Below are positions 48,118 through 58,600 of a DNA stretch of 64,000 nucleotides, in pieces. The notes under the pieces were generated by a model. It was not told the DNA's origin, ran no database searches, and was given only the letters and a program-made list of their open reading frames with translations. This DNA comes from Pseudomonas citronellolis (GTDB lineage: Bacteria; Pseudomonadota; Gammaproteobacteria; Pseudomonadales; Pseudomonadaceae), in assembly GCF_900112375.1 (NCBI RefSeq), contig NZ_FOLS01000001.1:62001-126000 (forward strand), in the 5' to 3' direction. Both the position numbers and the translations under genes were made by a program. The stretch's first letter is position 1. The number at the start of each line of letters is the position of its first letter.

Positions 48118-48489
48118 TCAGGCCTGCTCGCGGAACAGCAGGTTGCCGGCTTCCTTGATGCTCTCCGCCAGCTTCACCGCGACCTCCGAGGGAATCTGCC
48201 GGATCACGTCGCCACTGGTGCTGTCCACCACCTTGACCACGGTGATGCCCGACTCCTGGTCGACCGAGAACTCCAGGTTGCGATGGATGACCTGGGCATT
48301 GCTGCGCAGGCTGTCCAGCGCACGATCCAGGGTAGCCTTGTCCGGCTCGGCCTGGGCGCTGCCGGTGGACGGCGAGCCCTTGCCGTCGACGGCAACGGTT
48401 TTGCCGCCGGCCGCGATGGGCGTGGCCGCCTGGGCCTGGTCAGCCCTGACGGGGGCTCCCAGTCCGATCGTAGAGAAAGTCACGCTCAT
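48118..48489 (-). CDS. flaG: FlaG family protein
   Basis: A 123-residue protein with the FlaG core NLEFSVDQESGITVVKVVDS and IRQIPSEVAVKLAESI near the C-terminus; the N-terminal half is low-complexity. FlaG affects filament length in several species. Two tandem ATGs exist; the second (48489) is better spaced from GAGGAG. It lies between fliC and fliD, as usual in Pseudomonas. Confidence 0.92.
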   Translation of the reverse strand: MSVTFSTIGLGAPVRADQAQAATPIAAGGKTVAVDGKGSPSTGSAQAEPDKATLDRALDSLRSNAQVIHRNLEFSVDQESGITVVKVVDSTSGDVIRQIPSEVAVKLAESIKEAGNLLFREQA

Positions 48490-48520
48490 CATCGACTCCT
48501 CATTATTCTGGACAAATGCA

Positions 48521-48543
48521 GGAAGGGCGCAGTGCGCCCTTCC
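48521..48543 (-). terminator. Hairpin after fliC (possible terminator)
   Basis: GGAAGGGCGCACTGCGCCCTTCC is a perfect 10-base-arm hairpin 23 bases past the fliC stop. Only a weak T tract follows (TGCATTTG), so termination may be partial and allow read-through to flaG. Confidence 0.65.
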
Positions 48544-48565
48544 TTCGTATCAACCGCCGATGACC

Positions 48566-49693
48566 TTACTGCAGCAGCTTGAGTACGGCAGAAGGCAGCT
48601 GGTTGGCCTGAGCCAGTACAGCGGTGGCTGCCGACTGCAGGGTCTGCTGCTTGGTCATCTCCGCCGTTTCCGCGGCGAAGTCGGCATCCTGGATCGTACT
48701 GCGTGCCGAGGTGGCGTTCTCCGCGATGTTCTGCAGGTTGGAGATGGTGCTGTCCAGACGGTTCTGCACCGCACCGAGGGCCGAGCGCTGGGTGTCGATC
48801 TGCTTGAGCGCGCCGTCGATGACCTGGATGGCCTTCTGGGCACTGTCTGCGCTCTTGATGTCCAGGGACTGGATGTTCAGCGAGCCGGAGGTCATGGCCG
48901 CACCGGTCACGTCGGAACCGCCCAGCGCCTTGCTGGAGGTCAGGGTGATGCTGCCCGAGCTGTCGGCCACGGCGGTGATGCCGCTGATGTTGCTGTTGAG
49001 CGCGCTGACGATGTCGTTGACGGTGGCGCCCTTGTCGTAATCGACAGTGTAGGCCTTGCCATCGACGCTCAGGTTCAGCGAACCGGCAGCGCTGGCACCA
49101 CTGGTGGTGGCATCGAGCTTGGAGGAGATGTCGACGGTGCCCGAAGCCGAGGAGTAGGTGCCCTTCAGCGCCTGGGCGCTCATGTCGTTCAGGGTGAAGC
49201 TGACGGTTTCGTTGGCGTTGGCGCCGACCTGGAAGGTCATGGTGCCATTGGTGCCGGCGTTGCCGTTGAGCAGGGTCACCGCGGTGCTGCCGCCACCGAA
49301 GGTGGTGGTGTCGGAGATACGGGTCAGTTCGGCGGTCAGCGATTCGAACTCCTGGTTCAGCGAGGAGCGGTCGTCTTCGCTGTTGGAGCCGTTGGCGGAC
49401 TGCACGGCCAGGACACGCATGCGTTGCAGGATGTTGGTGGATTCCTGCAGCGCGCCTTCTGCGGTCTGGGCGATGGAGATGGCGTCGTTGGCGTTGTCCA
49501 CTGCCTTGTTCAGGCCGTTGATCTGGCTGCTCAGGCGGTTGGAGATCTGCAGACCGGCGGCGTCGTCCTTGGCGCTGTTGATGCGCAGGCCGGTGGAGAG
49601 CCGGGTCATGGCAGTGTTCAGGTTTTTCTGAGCGTTGTTCAGGTTCTTCTGAACGGTCAGCGAAGAGATGTTGGTATTGACGGTAAGGGCCAT
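48566..49693 (-). CDS. fliC: Flagellin FliC
   Basis: A 375-residue filament subunit. Conserved D0/D1 ends are seen: [20 protein letters not shown] at the start and [20 protein letters not shown] then [13 protein letters not shown] at the end. The TLR5-type site [15 protein letters not shown] is present. The central region (about 170-300) is short and rich in Ser, Thr and Gly, giving candidate O-glycosylation sites. Length is nearer the a-type flagellins of P. aeruginosa (about 394) than the b-type (488). Confidence 0.97.
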   Translation of the reverse strand: MALTVNTNISSLTVQKNLNNAQKNLNTAMTRLSTGLRINSAKDDAAGLQISNRLSSQINGLNKAVDNANDAISIAQTAEGALQESTNILQRMRVLAVQSANGSNSEDDRSSLNQEFESLTAELTRISDTTTFGGGSTAVTLLNGNAGTNGTMTFQVGANANETVSFTLNDMSAQALKGTYSSASGTVDISSKLDATTSGASAAGSLNLSVDGKAYTVDYDKGATVNDIVSALNSNISGITAVADSSGSITLTSSKALGGSDVTGAAMTSGSLNIQSLDIKSADSAQKAIQVIDGALKQIDTQRSALGAVQNRLDSTISNLQNIAENATSARSTIQDADFAAETAEMTKQQTLQSAATAVLAQANQLPSAVLKLLQ

Positions 49694-49785
49694 GACGAGA
49701 TCCTCGTGGATAGGCGACTGCTTTCAGTTGGTCCCTGGCCGCTGGCTAGTGCCGCCCGATATGGCCTGGAGAACCTTCGTTAGGG

Positions 49786-49812
49786 TTATCGTCCGTGGCG
49801 GATTTTGCTTTA
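49786..49812 (-). promoter_or_regulatory. Sigma-28 (FliA) promoter of fliC
   Basis: On the minus strand TAAA-N15-GACGATAA, close to the FliA consensus TAAA-N15-GCCGATAA. It sits 93 bases upstream of the fliC ATG. fliC is the classic FliA target. Confidence 0.85.
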
Positions 49813-49859
49813 GGGCGATTTTCGATTTTTTTTCAAGCCCTTCTTGCACAGGGCTCCGG

Positions 49860-49894
49860 AAAAAAGTCGAAAGCCCCGGGAAACGGGGCTTTCG
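49860..49894 (-). terminator. Rho-independent terminator of the glycosylation operon
   Basis: CGAAAGCCCCGTTTCCCGGG GCTTTCG on the minus strand is followed by ACTTTTTT. It lies 28 bases past the stop of the large glycosyltransferase gene and separates the operon from fliC. Confidence 0.9.
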
Positions 49895-49921
49895 AGGTTC
49901 CGCACGGACAGGCGAAAAGCC

Positions 49922-52900
49922 TCAGTCCGGCTGCCAGGCGTAGTGCCAGGCCTGCAGGTTGTCGCCCTGCAGCATCCATTCGGCACGCACCCTGTCACGC
50001 AGCTCGTCGCCCATTCGCGCCGTGGCGTCGAGGTCGGCCAGGTGCATGCGGATCGCCTCCACCCAGTCGCGGAAGCGGTTCTTCACCCGGGTCACCGGCA
50101 GGTCGCCGGCATAGGCGCGGTTGTCGCTGCACACCACCGGGAAGCCGCAGGCGCCGTATTCCAGCAGGCGCAGGTTGCTCTTGCACTGGTTGAACAGGTT
50201 GTCTTCCAGCGGCGCCAGGGCCAGGTCGAGATCCAGGCTGGCGAGCTTGGCCGGGTATTGCTGTATCGGCAGGCCCGGGTGGAACTCGTGCACATAGGGA
50301 CGGATCCTTTCCGGGCACATGCCGAAGAAGACCCACTCGACTTCGTTGGCCAGTTCCTTGACCACGTCGGCGATCAGTTCCAGGTCGCCGGTGTGGCTGA
50401 CACCACCCGCCCAGCCCACCCGCGGCTTGGCTCCACGACGGCGCAGGCTTGACGGCAAGCCGCCCCACCAGCCCGGAGCGAGGCAGTTATGGGCGACGCG
50501 GATGTCCGGGTGCAGGTCGGCGAACGCCTCTGCCAGCGGCTCGGTGGAGACCACGAAGCGATCGACATAACCCAGGCCCCGACGCAGCGAACGGACGATG
50601 TCCTTGGGCATGTGGCTGCGGTGCACGCTCTTGACCGGCAGGTTGGGCAGGTAGTCGTCGAGCTCGTAGACCTTGAAGGCGTTCGAGAAGGCCTTCATGC
50701 GCCGCATGGCGTCCAGGCGCTCGTCGCCGATCTGGCGCTGCAGCAGTATCACGTCCGGCGCGAAGCGCTCCAGGTCGACCACCGGCAGCAGCGAGTGGGT
50801 CACCACGCCCTCGATCAAGCCCTGCTCGCGCTGCGCGAGGTACGGCTGGATGACGCGGTAGTGGCCGCAGCCGAAGGTATCGGCGAAGTGCGCCAGCACC
50901 GTCGGCACCGGCTGCCAGGTCAGCGGGCGCCAGGTCAGCTGGGTATCCGTGAGGACGAAGCCGGCGCGGCTGCGGACCCGCGAGAAGTTCGGGTTGTACG
51001 CCGGGTCGCGGGCCAGGCGTGGCAGCCAGCGGGCGTAGAAGGCGTCCTGCAGCTCCACCGGTTCGGCTTCCGTAGCCGGGCTGTGCAGCAGGGTCGCATG
51101 GGGCGTCCACACCACCAGGTAACCGGCCTCGCCGGCGCGCAGGCAGAGGTCGACATCGCCGCCACGCTCGGCGAAGTCGCCCTCGTCCAGGCCACCCAGT
51201 TCGTCGAACAGCGCCTTGCGGATCATCAGGCAGCCATCGGAGACCGCACTGTAGTTCTGCGCCACCTGCAGGCGGTTCATGTAGCCGGTGGCGTTCATGT
51301 CCTCGCCGATGAAGGCGTGCCCGGCGATGCCGCGCAGGCCCAGCACCAGCCCGGCATGGGTGATGCGTCCGTCACCGTCGATGGTCCGCGCGCCGACGAC
51401 GCCAACCTCCGGACGCTGCGCCTGGTTGACCAGCTCGCCCAGCCACTCGCCCTGGAAGACGGCGGCCTCCGGGCGCAACAGCAACAGGTAGTCGCCACGG
51501 GCGTGGGCAGCAGCCAGGTTCTTCAGGCGCGCATCGGCCAGCGGCTCGCCCGAGCGCAACACGCGGACGCGCTCGGCGGCCATCTGCTCGACGCCTTCCA
51601 GCCACTGGCGGGTGGCCGGGTTCTCGCTGGCGTTGTCCACCAGCAGGATTTCGTAGTTGGGGTAGGCCGTGTGTTCGAGCAGGCTCATCACGCAGCGCTG
51701 CACGGCCGCGAGCTGATCGCGCAGGACGATGAGGATGGATACCGGCGGCTGTCCGGCATGGCCATAGTCGATCTGGTAGCGGCCCGGCAGCGGACTCAGG
51801 ACCCGCGCCCGCTCGTAGCCACGCGCCAGCAGGTGGCGCTGCAGGGTGCGCTCCTCGTCGGGGTTGGCCTGCAGGCGCGCGGCCGGGGTGCTGAGCAGCG
51901 GTTCGGAAAGATGCGCCAGGCCGCCCAGCCCGCCCTCTTCCACCAGGCGCAGCAGCAGGTCGAATTCCAGGGCCCGTGGATAGCCCGCATCGAAGCCGCC
52001 CATTTCGAGGAGCGCCTCGCGGTTGTACAGGCAGTGACGCGCCTGGGACGCCGGGAAGCTGATCAGCAGGTCGAGGTTGAAGTCCGGGCGCAGCGCCGGC
52101 CCCTGGGATCCGTCCTCGCCGCGCATCACCAGGTCGGTGGAAACGGCTCGGCACCCCGCGGCCGTCATCAGTTCGAGGCCGGCGATCATCAGGCCGGAAG
52201 TGGTGAAGATATCGCCGGCGTCGGCCAGCAGGAGCCAATCCGCCGTACTGCCGTGCAGCGCCGCGTTGAGCGCTACGCCAAGACCATCGGCATCCACCGG
52301 CTGGTGCCGCAGGCGCAGCCCGTTGTGCAGTTTCGGAGGCTGGTCGGCCAGCAGCGTCACGCTGACGTTCGGATAGAGCCCGGCGGCGACCGCCAGGCTG
52401 TCGAGCGTCGCCTGCAATGCCGCGGCATCCTCGCCCACCAGCAGCACCTCGATGTGCACGCCCATGCCGTTGGCCTGCAGGTGCTCGTCGATCAGGCGCT
52501 TCTGTACCGGGCTGGGCTTGCGCGCCTCCAGCCACTCGTCGAAGCGCTCGATCATCTCGCTCAGGGCATGGGCCTGGCGCAAGGCGGCAAGCAGGTCGAC
52601 GCGCTCCGGAACTTGTTCCCGATGCAGCGGCGAAACACCAACCAGCTGGTCGCCGCCCTCGATGTACCAACCCAGGTCACGCACGGCCTGGCGGAAGTCC
52701 TGGTGGCCCTTGTCGCCGATGCCCGGCTTGTCGCGGCCGAGCTGGCTGAACTGCTCGCGGGAGACGCGGAAGTCCACCAGGGGGGCGGAGAGGAACGCCA
52801 GGTCCCCCTTCTGCAGCAGCTTGACATAGAGCGCCAGGTCGCCCACCCAGCGGATGGGCACGCCATTGAGCGCCATGACCTGGTCGCCGAACGCAGCCAC

Positions 52901-53449
52901 CGCCTCCCGGCGGCACAACACGGTGCTGGGCTCGCCGATGAAGTTGACCGTGTGTTCGGCCAGGAACGATGTCAGGCCGATACCATCGACCAGCGCATCC
53001 TCCACGAACGGCAATGCGGTGGCCAGGATGTCCGGCAGCTGCCGTCCCTGATCGTCGATGCGCCGCCGCCGCGAACTGACCAGTTCAATCCCCGGCCGCT
53101 CGCGCATGGCGTCGACCATGCGTTCGACGCACTCCGGATGCAAGACGTCGTCGTCATACAGGAACTTCAGGTATTCGCCGCTGGCCAGGCTGACGCACTT
53201 GGCCAGGTTCTTCGATTCGTGCAGGCGCGTCTCGTTGTACGAGTAGTGCACGGGGAAATCGAGAATGCCGCGGTACTCGTCCACGACCGCCCGGACTTCG
53301 TCCGTCCGGCAGTCATCGCAGATCACTAGTTCCAGGGGGCGATAGGTCTGATCCTGCAGGCTCTGCAGGGCCTCCTTGAGGTAGGCCGCCTTATAGGCCG
53401 GCATTACGACGCTGACCAGCGGGTTGATATCGTTGGGTTGGTTCACCAT
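49922..53449 (-). CDS. fgtA: Multidomain flagellin glycosyltransferase (FgtA-like)
   Basis: A 1175-residue protein with several glycosyltransferase units. A GT2 domain spans about 13-230 (LVSVVMPAYKAAYLKEALQS, YDDDVLHPECVERM). A second GT2-like unit spans about 340-550. A third spans about 570-800 (PPVSILIVLRDQLAAVQRCV, ILLVDNASENPATRQW). A C-terminal GT4-like region covers about 880-1170. Size, architecture and position next to fliC match P. aeruginosa FgtA (PA1091), which transfers the first sugar (rhamnose) to flagellin. The ATG at 53449 is preferred to the GTG just before it. Confidence 0.88.
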   Translation of the reverse strand: MVNQPNDINPLVSVVMPAYKAAYLKEALQSLQDQTYRPLELVICDDCRTDEVRAVVDEYRGILDFPVHYSYNETRLHESKNLAKCVSLASGEYLKFLYDDDVLHPECVERMVDAMRERPGIELVSSRRRRIDDQGRQLPDILATALPFVEDALVDGIGLTSFLAEHTVNFIGEPSTVLCRREAVAAFGDQVMALNGVPIRWVGDLALYVKLLQKGDLAFLSAPLVDFRVSREQFSQLGRDKPGIGDKGHQDFRQAVRDLGWYIEGGDQLVGVSPLHREQVPERVDLLAALRQAHALSEMIERFDEWLEARKPSPVQKRLIDEHLQANGMGVHIEVLLVGEDAAALQATLDSLAVAAGLYPNVSVTLLADQPPKLHNGLRLRHQPVDADGLGVALNAALHGSTADWLLLADAGDIFTTSGLMIAGLELMTAAGCRAVSTDLVMRGEDGSQGPALRPDFNLDLLISFPASQARHCLYNREALLEMGGFDAGYPRALEFDLLLRLVEEGGLGGLAHLSEPLLSTPAARLQANPDEERTLQRHLLARGYERARVLSPLPGRYQIDYGHAGQPPVSILIVLRDQLAAVQRCVMSLLEHTAYPNYEILLVDNASENPATRQWLEGVEQMAAERVRVLRSGEPLADARLKNLAAAHARGDYLLLLRPEAAVFQGEWLGELVNQAQRPEVGVVGARTIDGDGRITHAGLVLGLRGIAGHAFIGEDMNATGYMNRLQVAQNYSAVSDGCLMIRKALFDELGGLDEGDFAERGGDVDLCLRAGEAGYLVVWTPHATLLHSPATEAEPVELQDAFYARWLPRLARDPAYNPNFSRVRSRAGFVLTDTQLTWRPLTWQPVPTVLAHFADTFGCGHYRVIQPYLAQREQGLIEGVVTHSLLPVVDLERFAPDVILLQRQIGDERLDAMRRMKAFSNAFKVYELDDYLPNLPVKSVHRSHMPKDIVRSLRRGLGYVDRFVVSTEPLAEAFADLHPDIRVAHNCLAPGWWGGLPSSLRRRGAKPRVGWAGGVSHTGDLELIADVVKELANEVEWVFFGMCPERIRPYVHEFHPGLPIQQYPAKLASLDLDLALAPLEDNLFNQCKSNLRLLEYGACGFPVVCSDNRAYAGDLPVTRVKNRFRDWVEAIRMHLADLDATARMGDELRDRVRAEWMLQGDNLQAWHYAWQPD

Positions 53450-53513
53450 CACACCTCAACTTGGCTTCAGGCAATCCGCGGGCACCATGCCCACGGCTTG
53501 CGAATTGAACTCG

Positions 53514-54782
53514 TCAGAACAGCAGATCCATCGCATCCACATCGAATACGGGAATGCCATGGCGTCGGGACACGTCCAGACGTTCGGGAAAATGGTTGTC
53601 GATGAAGATCGCCGGCGCGCGCACATGGTCGGACTTGGGCTCGCCTTCACGCAGATGGACGATCCGTTCGAACATCGTCAACGGGATATGCGCGGCCTCC
53701 AGGGTGGCCGTCAGATCACCGGCATGGCGCGTGAGCAGCACCAGCCGCTTGTCCAGTTGCAGCAACCGGTAGGCAAGGCGCATCGCCTGGGGGTTGGCGC
53801 GGCCAGCGCACACCAGGGTGTCGTCCAGGTCCAGGTAGCAGGTATCGAAGTCGTAATCGAGCACCGCCTTGTTCTCCAGGCGGCGCTCGACCAGTTGCAG
53901 GCGCGGCTCCGGCAACAGCAGCAAGTCTCGCCCGAGGTAGTCCTGCACCGCCAGCAATGGCAGGTTGACACCAAGGGCGCGCGCCACGACCGAGCCGGTG
54001 GACAAGCGACTGCTGAACTCCAGCAGTTTCCAGTCGCCCTGGCGGTCCCGGCGAACCTGGAAGAACCAGGGCCCACGCAGGGCGAGCCGGGCGTTGAGCG
54101 TGGTGGCGATGTCGTTCAGTTGCGTATCGGTGGGCCGAGGTCCCGAGCGCATGGCGATGCCGCCCACCACACGCTCGCGGGAGCGCGCCCCGACGTGCAG
54201 CAGTTGGCCACGATGACTGGTGAAGCAATCCACGGTCAGCTCTTCGCCCGGCAGGTACTCGCAGACCAGCGGTTGCTGCACGACAGCCTGCGCCACGGCC
54301 AGCTCATCGGCATCGGCGACCAGGGTCACCCCCTGCCCGCCCTGCCCCTGGTCGGGCTTCACCACCACGGGCCAGGCCTCCACGGCCGCGGCATTGGCAT
54401 ATCGACGCGGAACCCATGGCGTATCGTCCAGCAATTCATAGGTCAACGATTTGCGCCGGGCGATGCGCGCCGTTCGAGCGTCACCGTTGACCAGTTGCAC
54501 GCCAAGGCCTTCGACACGGGGCGCCAGGTAGTCCTGCACGCTGTCGTGGGTGGCGAACACCAGGTCGATGTTCCACTGCGCCAGCAAGTGCGCGAAGCAC
54601 TCATCGAAGGTCGCATCGGCAATGTTGGGCAGGTGTGCGTGCCGGACATAGGCCTGCTCGCCGTGGTCGACACGGCTGGAGGCGCCGTGCAGCTCGACGT
54701 GCAGCGAGTGCTCCAGGGCACGGGCGATCTCCAGCCCCACTTCGGTGCCGCAGGGAAACACCAATACCCGGACCTTGCTCAT
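53514..54782 (-). CDS. ATP-grasp / HAD fusion protein
   Basis: A 422-residue fusion. Residues 1-300 look like an ATP-grasp ligase of the carbamoyl-phosphate-synthase type: a Rossmann-like start (VRVLVFPCGTEVGLEIARAL), PVVVKPDQGQGGQGVTLVAD, VCEYLPGEELTVDCF and WKLLEFSSRLSTGS. Residues about 310-422 form a HAD-like phosphatase (CYLDLDDTLVCAGRANPQAM, LVLLTRHAGDLTATLEAAHI, IFIDNHFPERLDV). The ATG at 54782 overlaps the methyltransferase stop by 4 bases. The substrate is unknown; attachment of an acidic or amino group to a glycan precursor plus a dephosphorylation is possible. Confidence 0.78.
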   Translation of the reverse strand: MSKVRVLVFPCGTEVGLEIARALEHSLHVELHGASSRVDHGEQAYVRHAHLPNIADATFDECFAHLLAQWNIDLVFATHDSVQDYLAPRVEGLGVQLVNGDARTARIARRKSLTYELLDDTPWVPRRYANAAAVEAWPVVVKPDQGQGGQGVTLVADADELAVAQAVVQQPLVCEYLPGEELTVDCFTSHRGQLLHVGARSRERVVGGIAMRSGPRPTDTQLNDIATTLNARLALRGPWFFQVRRDRQGDWKLLEFSSRLSTGSVVARALGVNLPLLAVQDYLGRDLLLLPEPRLQLVERRLENKAVLDYDFDTCYLDLDDTLVCAGRANPQAMRLAYRLLQLDKRLVLLTRHAGDLTATLEAAHIPLTMFERIVHLREGEPKSDHVRAPAIFIDNHFPERLDVSRRHGIPVFDVDAMDLLF

Positions 54783-55585
54783 TCCGACGGCGCCAGGTGG
54801 TGGTCGGCGAAGTATTGGGAAATGCACTCGCCGATAGCCGGATCGCGGTAGAAGAACACGTAGCGCTTGCGCGGGCCGCCAGTACTCATCTTCAGCGCGA
54901 TGGCGGGGGTGCGGAAATCAACCTTCACGCCGAAGCGCCTGCCGATCTCGATGAGCGAGCGACCGGAATAATAGGAGGTGTGCCCTTCTTCGAACGGATA
55001 GGTGACAGTCTCCAGCGGCAGGTCATCGCGCAAGTTGGTACTGGCGATGACCAGCCCGCTATCGCGCACTTTGTGCAGCAGGTTGGCGAAGTCCTCGTCC
55101 AGGTCGACGAAGTGCTCCACCACTTCGCAGGCGACCATCAGGTCGAATTCCGCCTCGCGCGAATCGAAGGAGACGAAATCCTGCGCTTCCTGGAAATTGC
55201 CCAGGTCGGATACGGCGACCCTGGAAACCGGCAATTGCTGCTGGATCAGCACATGGTCCTGGGACAAGCCGGCGCCATAGACCACCACATCGGGAGCGAA
55301 GGCTTTGCCGAAGTGATTTTGCAGGATCTCGATGCCCATCTCCGCCATCCGGTACTCGCGGCGCGGAGTAACCCCATCGCCAGCGCGCACGCTGGTCTCG
55401 GGCTGGCTGCCGGGGTCGAAGGGGGCGCAACGATAATCGTGGGTGTTGCCCGGGTTGCCAGCGTACCCGCAGCAACTGCAGATCACGAAGTCACAGGTTT
55501 TACCCAGCCATTTCTGGATGGTGCAGGTAACGGTTTCGAAGGAAAGGTCGGTGCTTCCGCACGCGCTGCATTGTAGGGTGGTCAT
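54779..55585 (-). CDS. SAM-dependent methyltransferase with N-terminal zinc ribbon
   Basis: A 268-residue class I methyltransferase. Two CxxC pairs (C6/C9 and C36/C39) form a zinc-ribbon-like N-terminus. The core has VVVYGAGLSQDHVLIQQQLP, DLMVACEVVEHFVDLDEDFA and DSGLVIASTNLRDDLP. It probably methylates the sugar or polyol part of the glycan; the target is unknown. It overlaps the downstream ATP-grasp gene, so translation is coupled. Confidence 0.8.
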   Translation of the reverse strand: MTTLQCSACGSTDLSFETVTCTIQKWLGKTCDFVICSCCGYAGNPGNTHDYRCAPFDPGSQPETSVRAGDGVTPRREYRMAEMGIEILQNHFGKAFAPDVVVYGAGLSQDHVLIQQQLPVSRVAVSDLGNFQEAQDFVSFDSREAEFDLMVACEVVEHFVDLDEDFANLLHKVRDSGLVIASTNLRDDLPLETVTYPFEEGHTSYYSGRSLIEIGRRFGVKVDFRTPAIALKMSTGGPRKRYVFFYRDPAIGECISQYFADHHLAPSE

Positions 55586-55621
55586 GATTCTGATCCTTGC
55601 GGTTCTGGCAACCTGTTTCGC

Positions 55622-58600
55622 TTAAGGCAGGGGGCGGCGCAACTCGGCCGAGTGCCCGACGGGCAACTTGGGCGGGCGCTGCAGTATCGGTAGGCTGGTG
55701 ATGACGTAGAGCAAGGCCAGCCAGCGCGGCGAACGAGCCAGGGACGTGTCCAGCGACTGGGACCTGATCGGCTCCCCCCGCAGGTTGCGCACGATGTCCG
55801 CCAGCGTGAGCGCAGGTGAGTATTCGGTGTTGCTTCCATGGCTGTACATGGAGTCGGTCAGGTGGGAAATCTCCTTGACCACCTCGGGGTTGAATCTGTT
55901 GCGGGCGAAGTGATCGATCGACCAGTCGAACAATGTGCGCATGGCGTCGACTTCGTCCTGCAGCGGCAGCCGGCAGAGTTCGCGGGCGAACTTCGGCAGT
56001 TCGCGCTCCATGGCCTCATGCAATGCCATGTCGCAGTCGCGCGGCGGAATCACCGGCATGAAGTCTCCGTCACGCAGCTCATAGCCGCTGGTGCTCGCAT
56101 AGGGCAGGTTGGCGAAGAGGGTCTCCACGAACAGCAGCGATGCCCTGCTCACCGTCAGGTTGTACCGCGCCCTGCCGGGCTGGCTGCGGTAGATGCTTCG
56201 CGCGTAGTAGAAATCGGCAGGCACGGGGCTGCCCGCGGCCAGCTCCAGGAGCCGCGCCAGGCAATCCTGGGTATAGCCCCGCCCCCAGTACTCGACGAAA
56301 GCGAAGCGTTGATCGAAATCGATCTGCGAACGCAGGTAACCAATCGCCGTGGGGCGCTCCCGGTTCCCCACCTCCAGCAAGTGCCGACGGTATCGCTCGG
56401 CGTTCTTCGCTTCGTGCACCACCAGGGTGACGAAGGTCGTCGGCAGATCATCCCGCCTGGCAGGCACGCTCAGGTCGGGGAAGAACTCCGCGAACTGGCT
56501 GGCGTCAAGCCGCAGCCCTTCCAGCAGGCCGTCGAAGGAAATCGCCCCCGTGTAGGCGAGAATGCTGGCGAAGAACTCCGCATCGATCTCATCGACATAG
56601 GACGCCACCCACCAGGCCTGGCGCGAGCCATAGAGATAGCGGGTCTGCAACGGCAAACCGCACTCCTCTATGATCGCATCGGCGATGCGCTTGAGATGGT
56701 GGCCATCGCGGGCGACGAAGTACAGGCACTCGATACCGCGCGCCAGCGCATCGCGCACCACCCACATCGCATAGCAAACCAGATACAGGGAGGCCCGGGT
56801 GTAGGCATAGCAGGCCTTGCCATCCTGATTCCGATGGCGGAAGCGAGCCATGAGCGCGGCGACGCAATAGGCGTCATAGCTGCCCAGGCTCTCGACGATC
56901 TCCCGCTCGAATGCATCGAACTGCGGTAGTTCATGCAGTACCGGAGCGATTCCCAGCGCAGCGGCACTCTTGCCGTCGGCGTTGGGGTTGTCGCCATGGT
57001 GGAGCCATCTGGAGAAACGATATCCCGCCTCCCGGAACGCATCCAGATAAAGGGTACGGGTGCTTTTCTGGGTGCCTCGCGTGGACGAAAGGAACAGCGG
57101 CAGCTCGGCCAGGCGCGGCTCGGCCTTGGCCAGCAAACGCCGGATGAAGTCCTCGGGCAGGTACATGTCGGACAGCAGGATCACCCGTTCGCCGCGCTGC
57201 AACAGTTCGAGAGCGTCAGCGATCTTGTCCGGGCATGGCTGGCAGGAGACGAACTCGCTTTCCAGCTCCTGCTCGCGCAGGAATGCCGCCTGTTCCGGCG
57301 TCAGCCCATAGACATCGGCCAGGCGCTCGATGACTTCGTCAAAGGTGATTTCCAACAAGTCGCTGCCACGCTGAAGCTTCGTGGCGCTGTACATGTAGCG
57401 AACGTTGGACTCGGCCCCCATGCGCGCTTTCGGGTAGTCGGACAGCAGCGATTGAGGGAAGCCCAGGCCGGAATCGCGCATCGCCCGCTGTACCCGGAAG
57501 AACACCCCTGCAGGTTCCAGCGTCGTGCGCTGAATGAGGGTGTCGAACACGTCGAACGAATACAGGGTGGGTGAGACCAGGGCCGGCGTACGGAAGGCGC
57601 GCGCCGACTCGATCAGGTAGTCGTTGTTGTCCGCCCGGGAGTACGACCAGAACAGCTCGGAAATGGCCGCCCGCTCGTGGTCGGACTGCTCGCGGTAGCG
57701 ACCTAGCGCCTGCAGAAGCTGGTCGAAGTCATCGCATTCGAGGCCACAGGTCATTTCCCGGCAGTCGTAGACGAAATCGCGGCAGTTGCCGTTGGTGCCG
57801 TAGTCGAAGAAATAGCGGATGAAGTACGGAACCCCGGCTGCCAGCAAGTCGTAGAAGATTGACGAGTAGTCGATGATCGCCGCATCGACCTGGCCCATGA
57901 CCTCGTAGAAATCCTCGTGGTTGTCCCAGAACAGCAGACGAGGCTGGTCGGCATAGCGCTGCTTGAGCGCCTTGTACTTCTGATACCCCTCGATCATCGG
58001 ATGGACCTTGAGGATGAACAGCAGACCGTTCTCCTCCAGCGTGCCGAGCAGCTTCTCCATGTCCGGCAGGGCGCGATTGAAGAAGTCGTTATGCGACTTC
58101 TCCCGATAGGTGGGGCAATAGGCGACGATCCGAGTGTCCGGCGGCAGGTTCCTGCGCCCCAGCAGGTCGTGGTCGAAGGTCTTGACCGCGACCGTCTCAT
58201 GGCAGCGGGGATAGGCTCCCCGCAGGATCGAATGAGGCTCCAGGGCGCACTGCTCGATGAAGTGCTTCTCCATCAGCGGAGAAGTGGTCAGAAACAGCTG
58301 GTGATTGCGATAGGTTTCGTGATGGACGATGTGCTTCTTGACGATCCTTTCATGCAGGAAACCGCTGCTGACGCCCCGCTCGACCGTCTTGCAGCCCACG
58401 CCGTGCCACAGGTTGAGGATGGTGATCCCCTGCAATTCCTCCTGGATGACTTCCTTGAAGTTCTCCACCACGTACACGCCGGCTTGCCGCATGATCCGGC
58501 GGGCAGCCGGCGAGTCGTAGCGATGGGCGCTCCAGCCTTGCCGGCGCACCAGCGCAATGGTCTGGTCGTCGTCGCACAGCCAGTGCGCCTGGATATCGGG

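Noticed and set aside
50489-53329. 946-codon open frame opposite the glycosyltransferase
   Set aside because: Antisense shadow; the minus-strand product has GT2 motifs and a good start.
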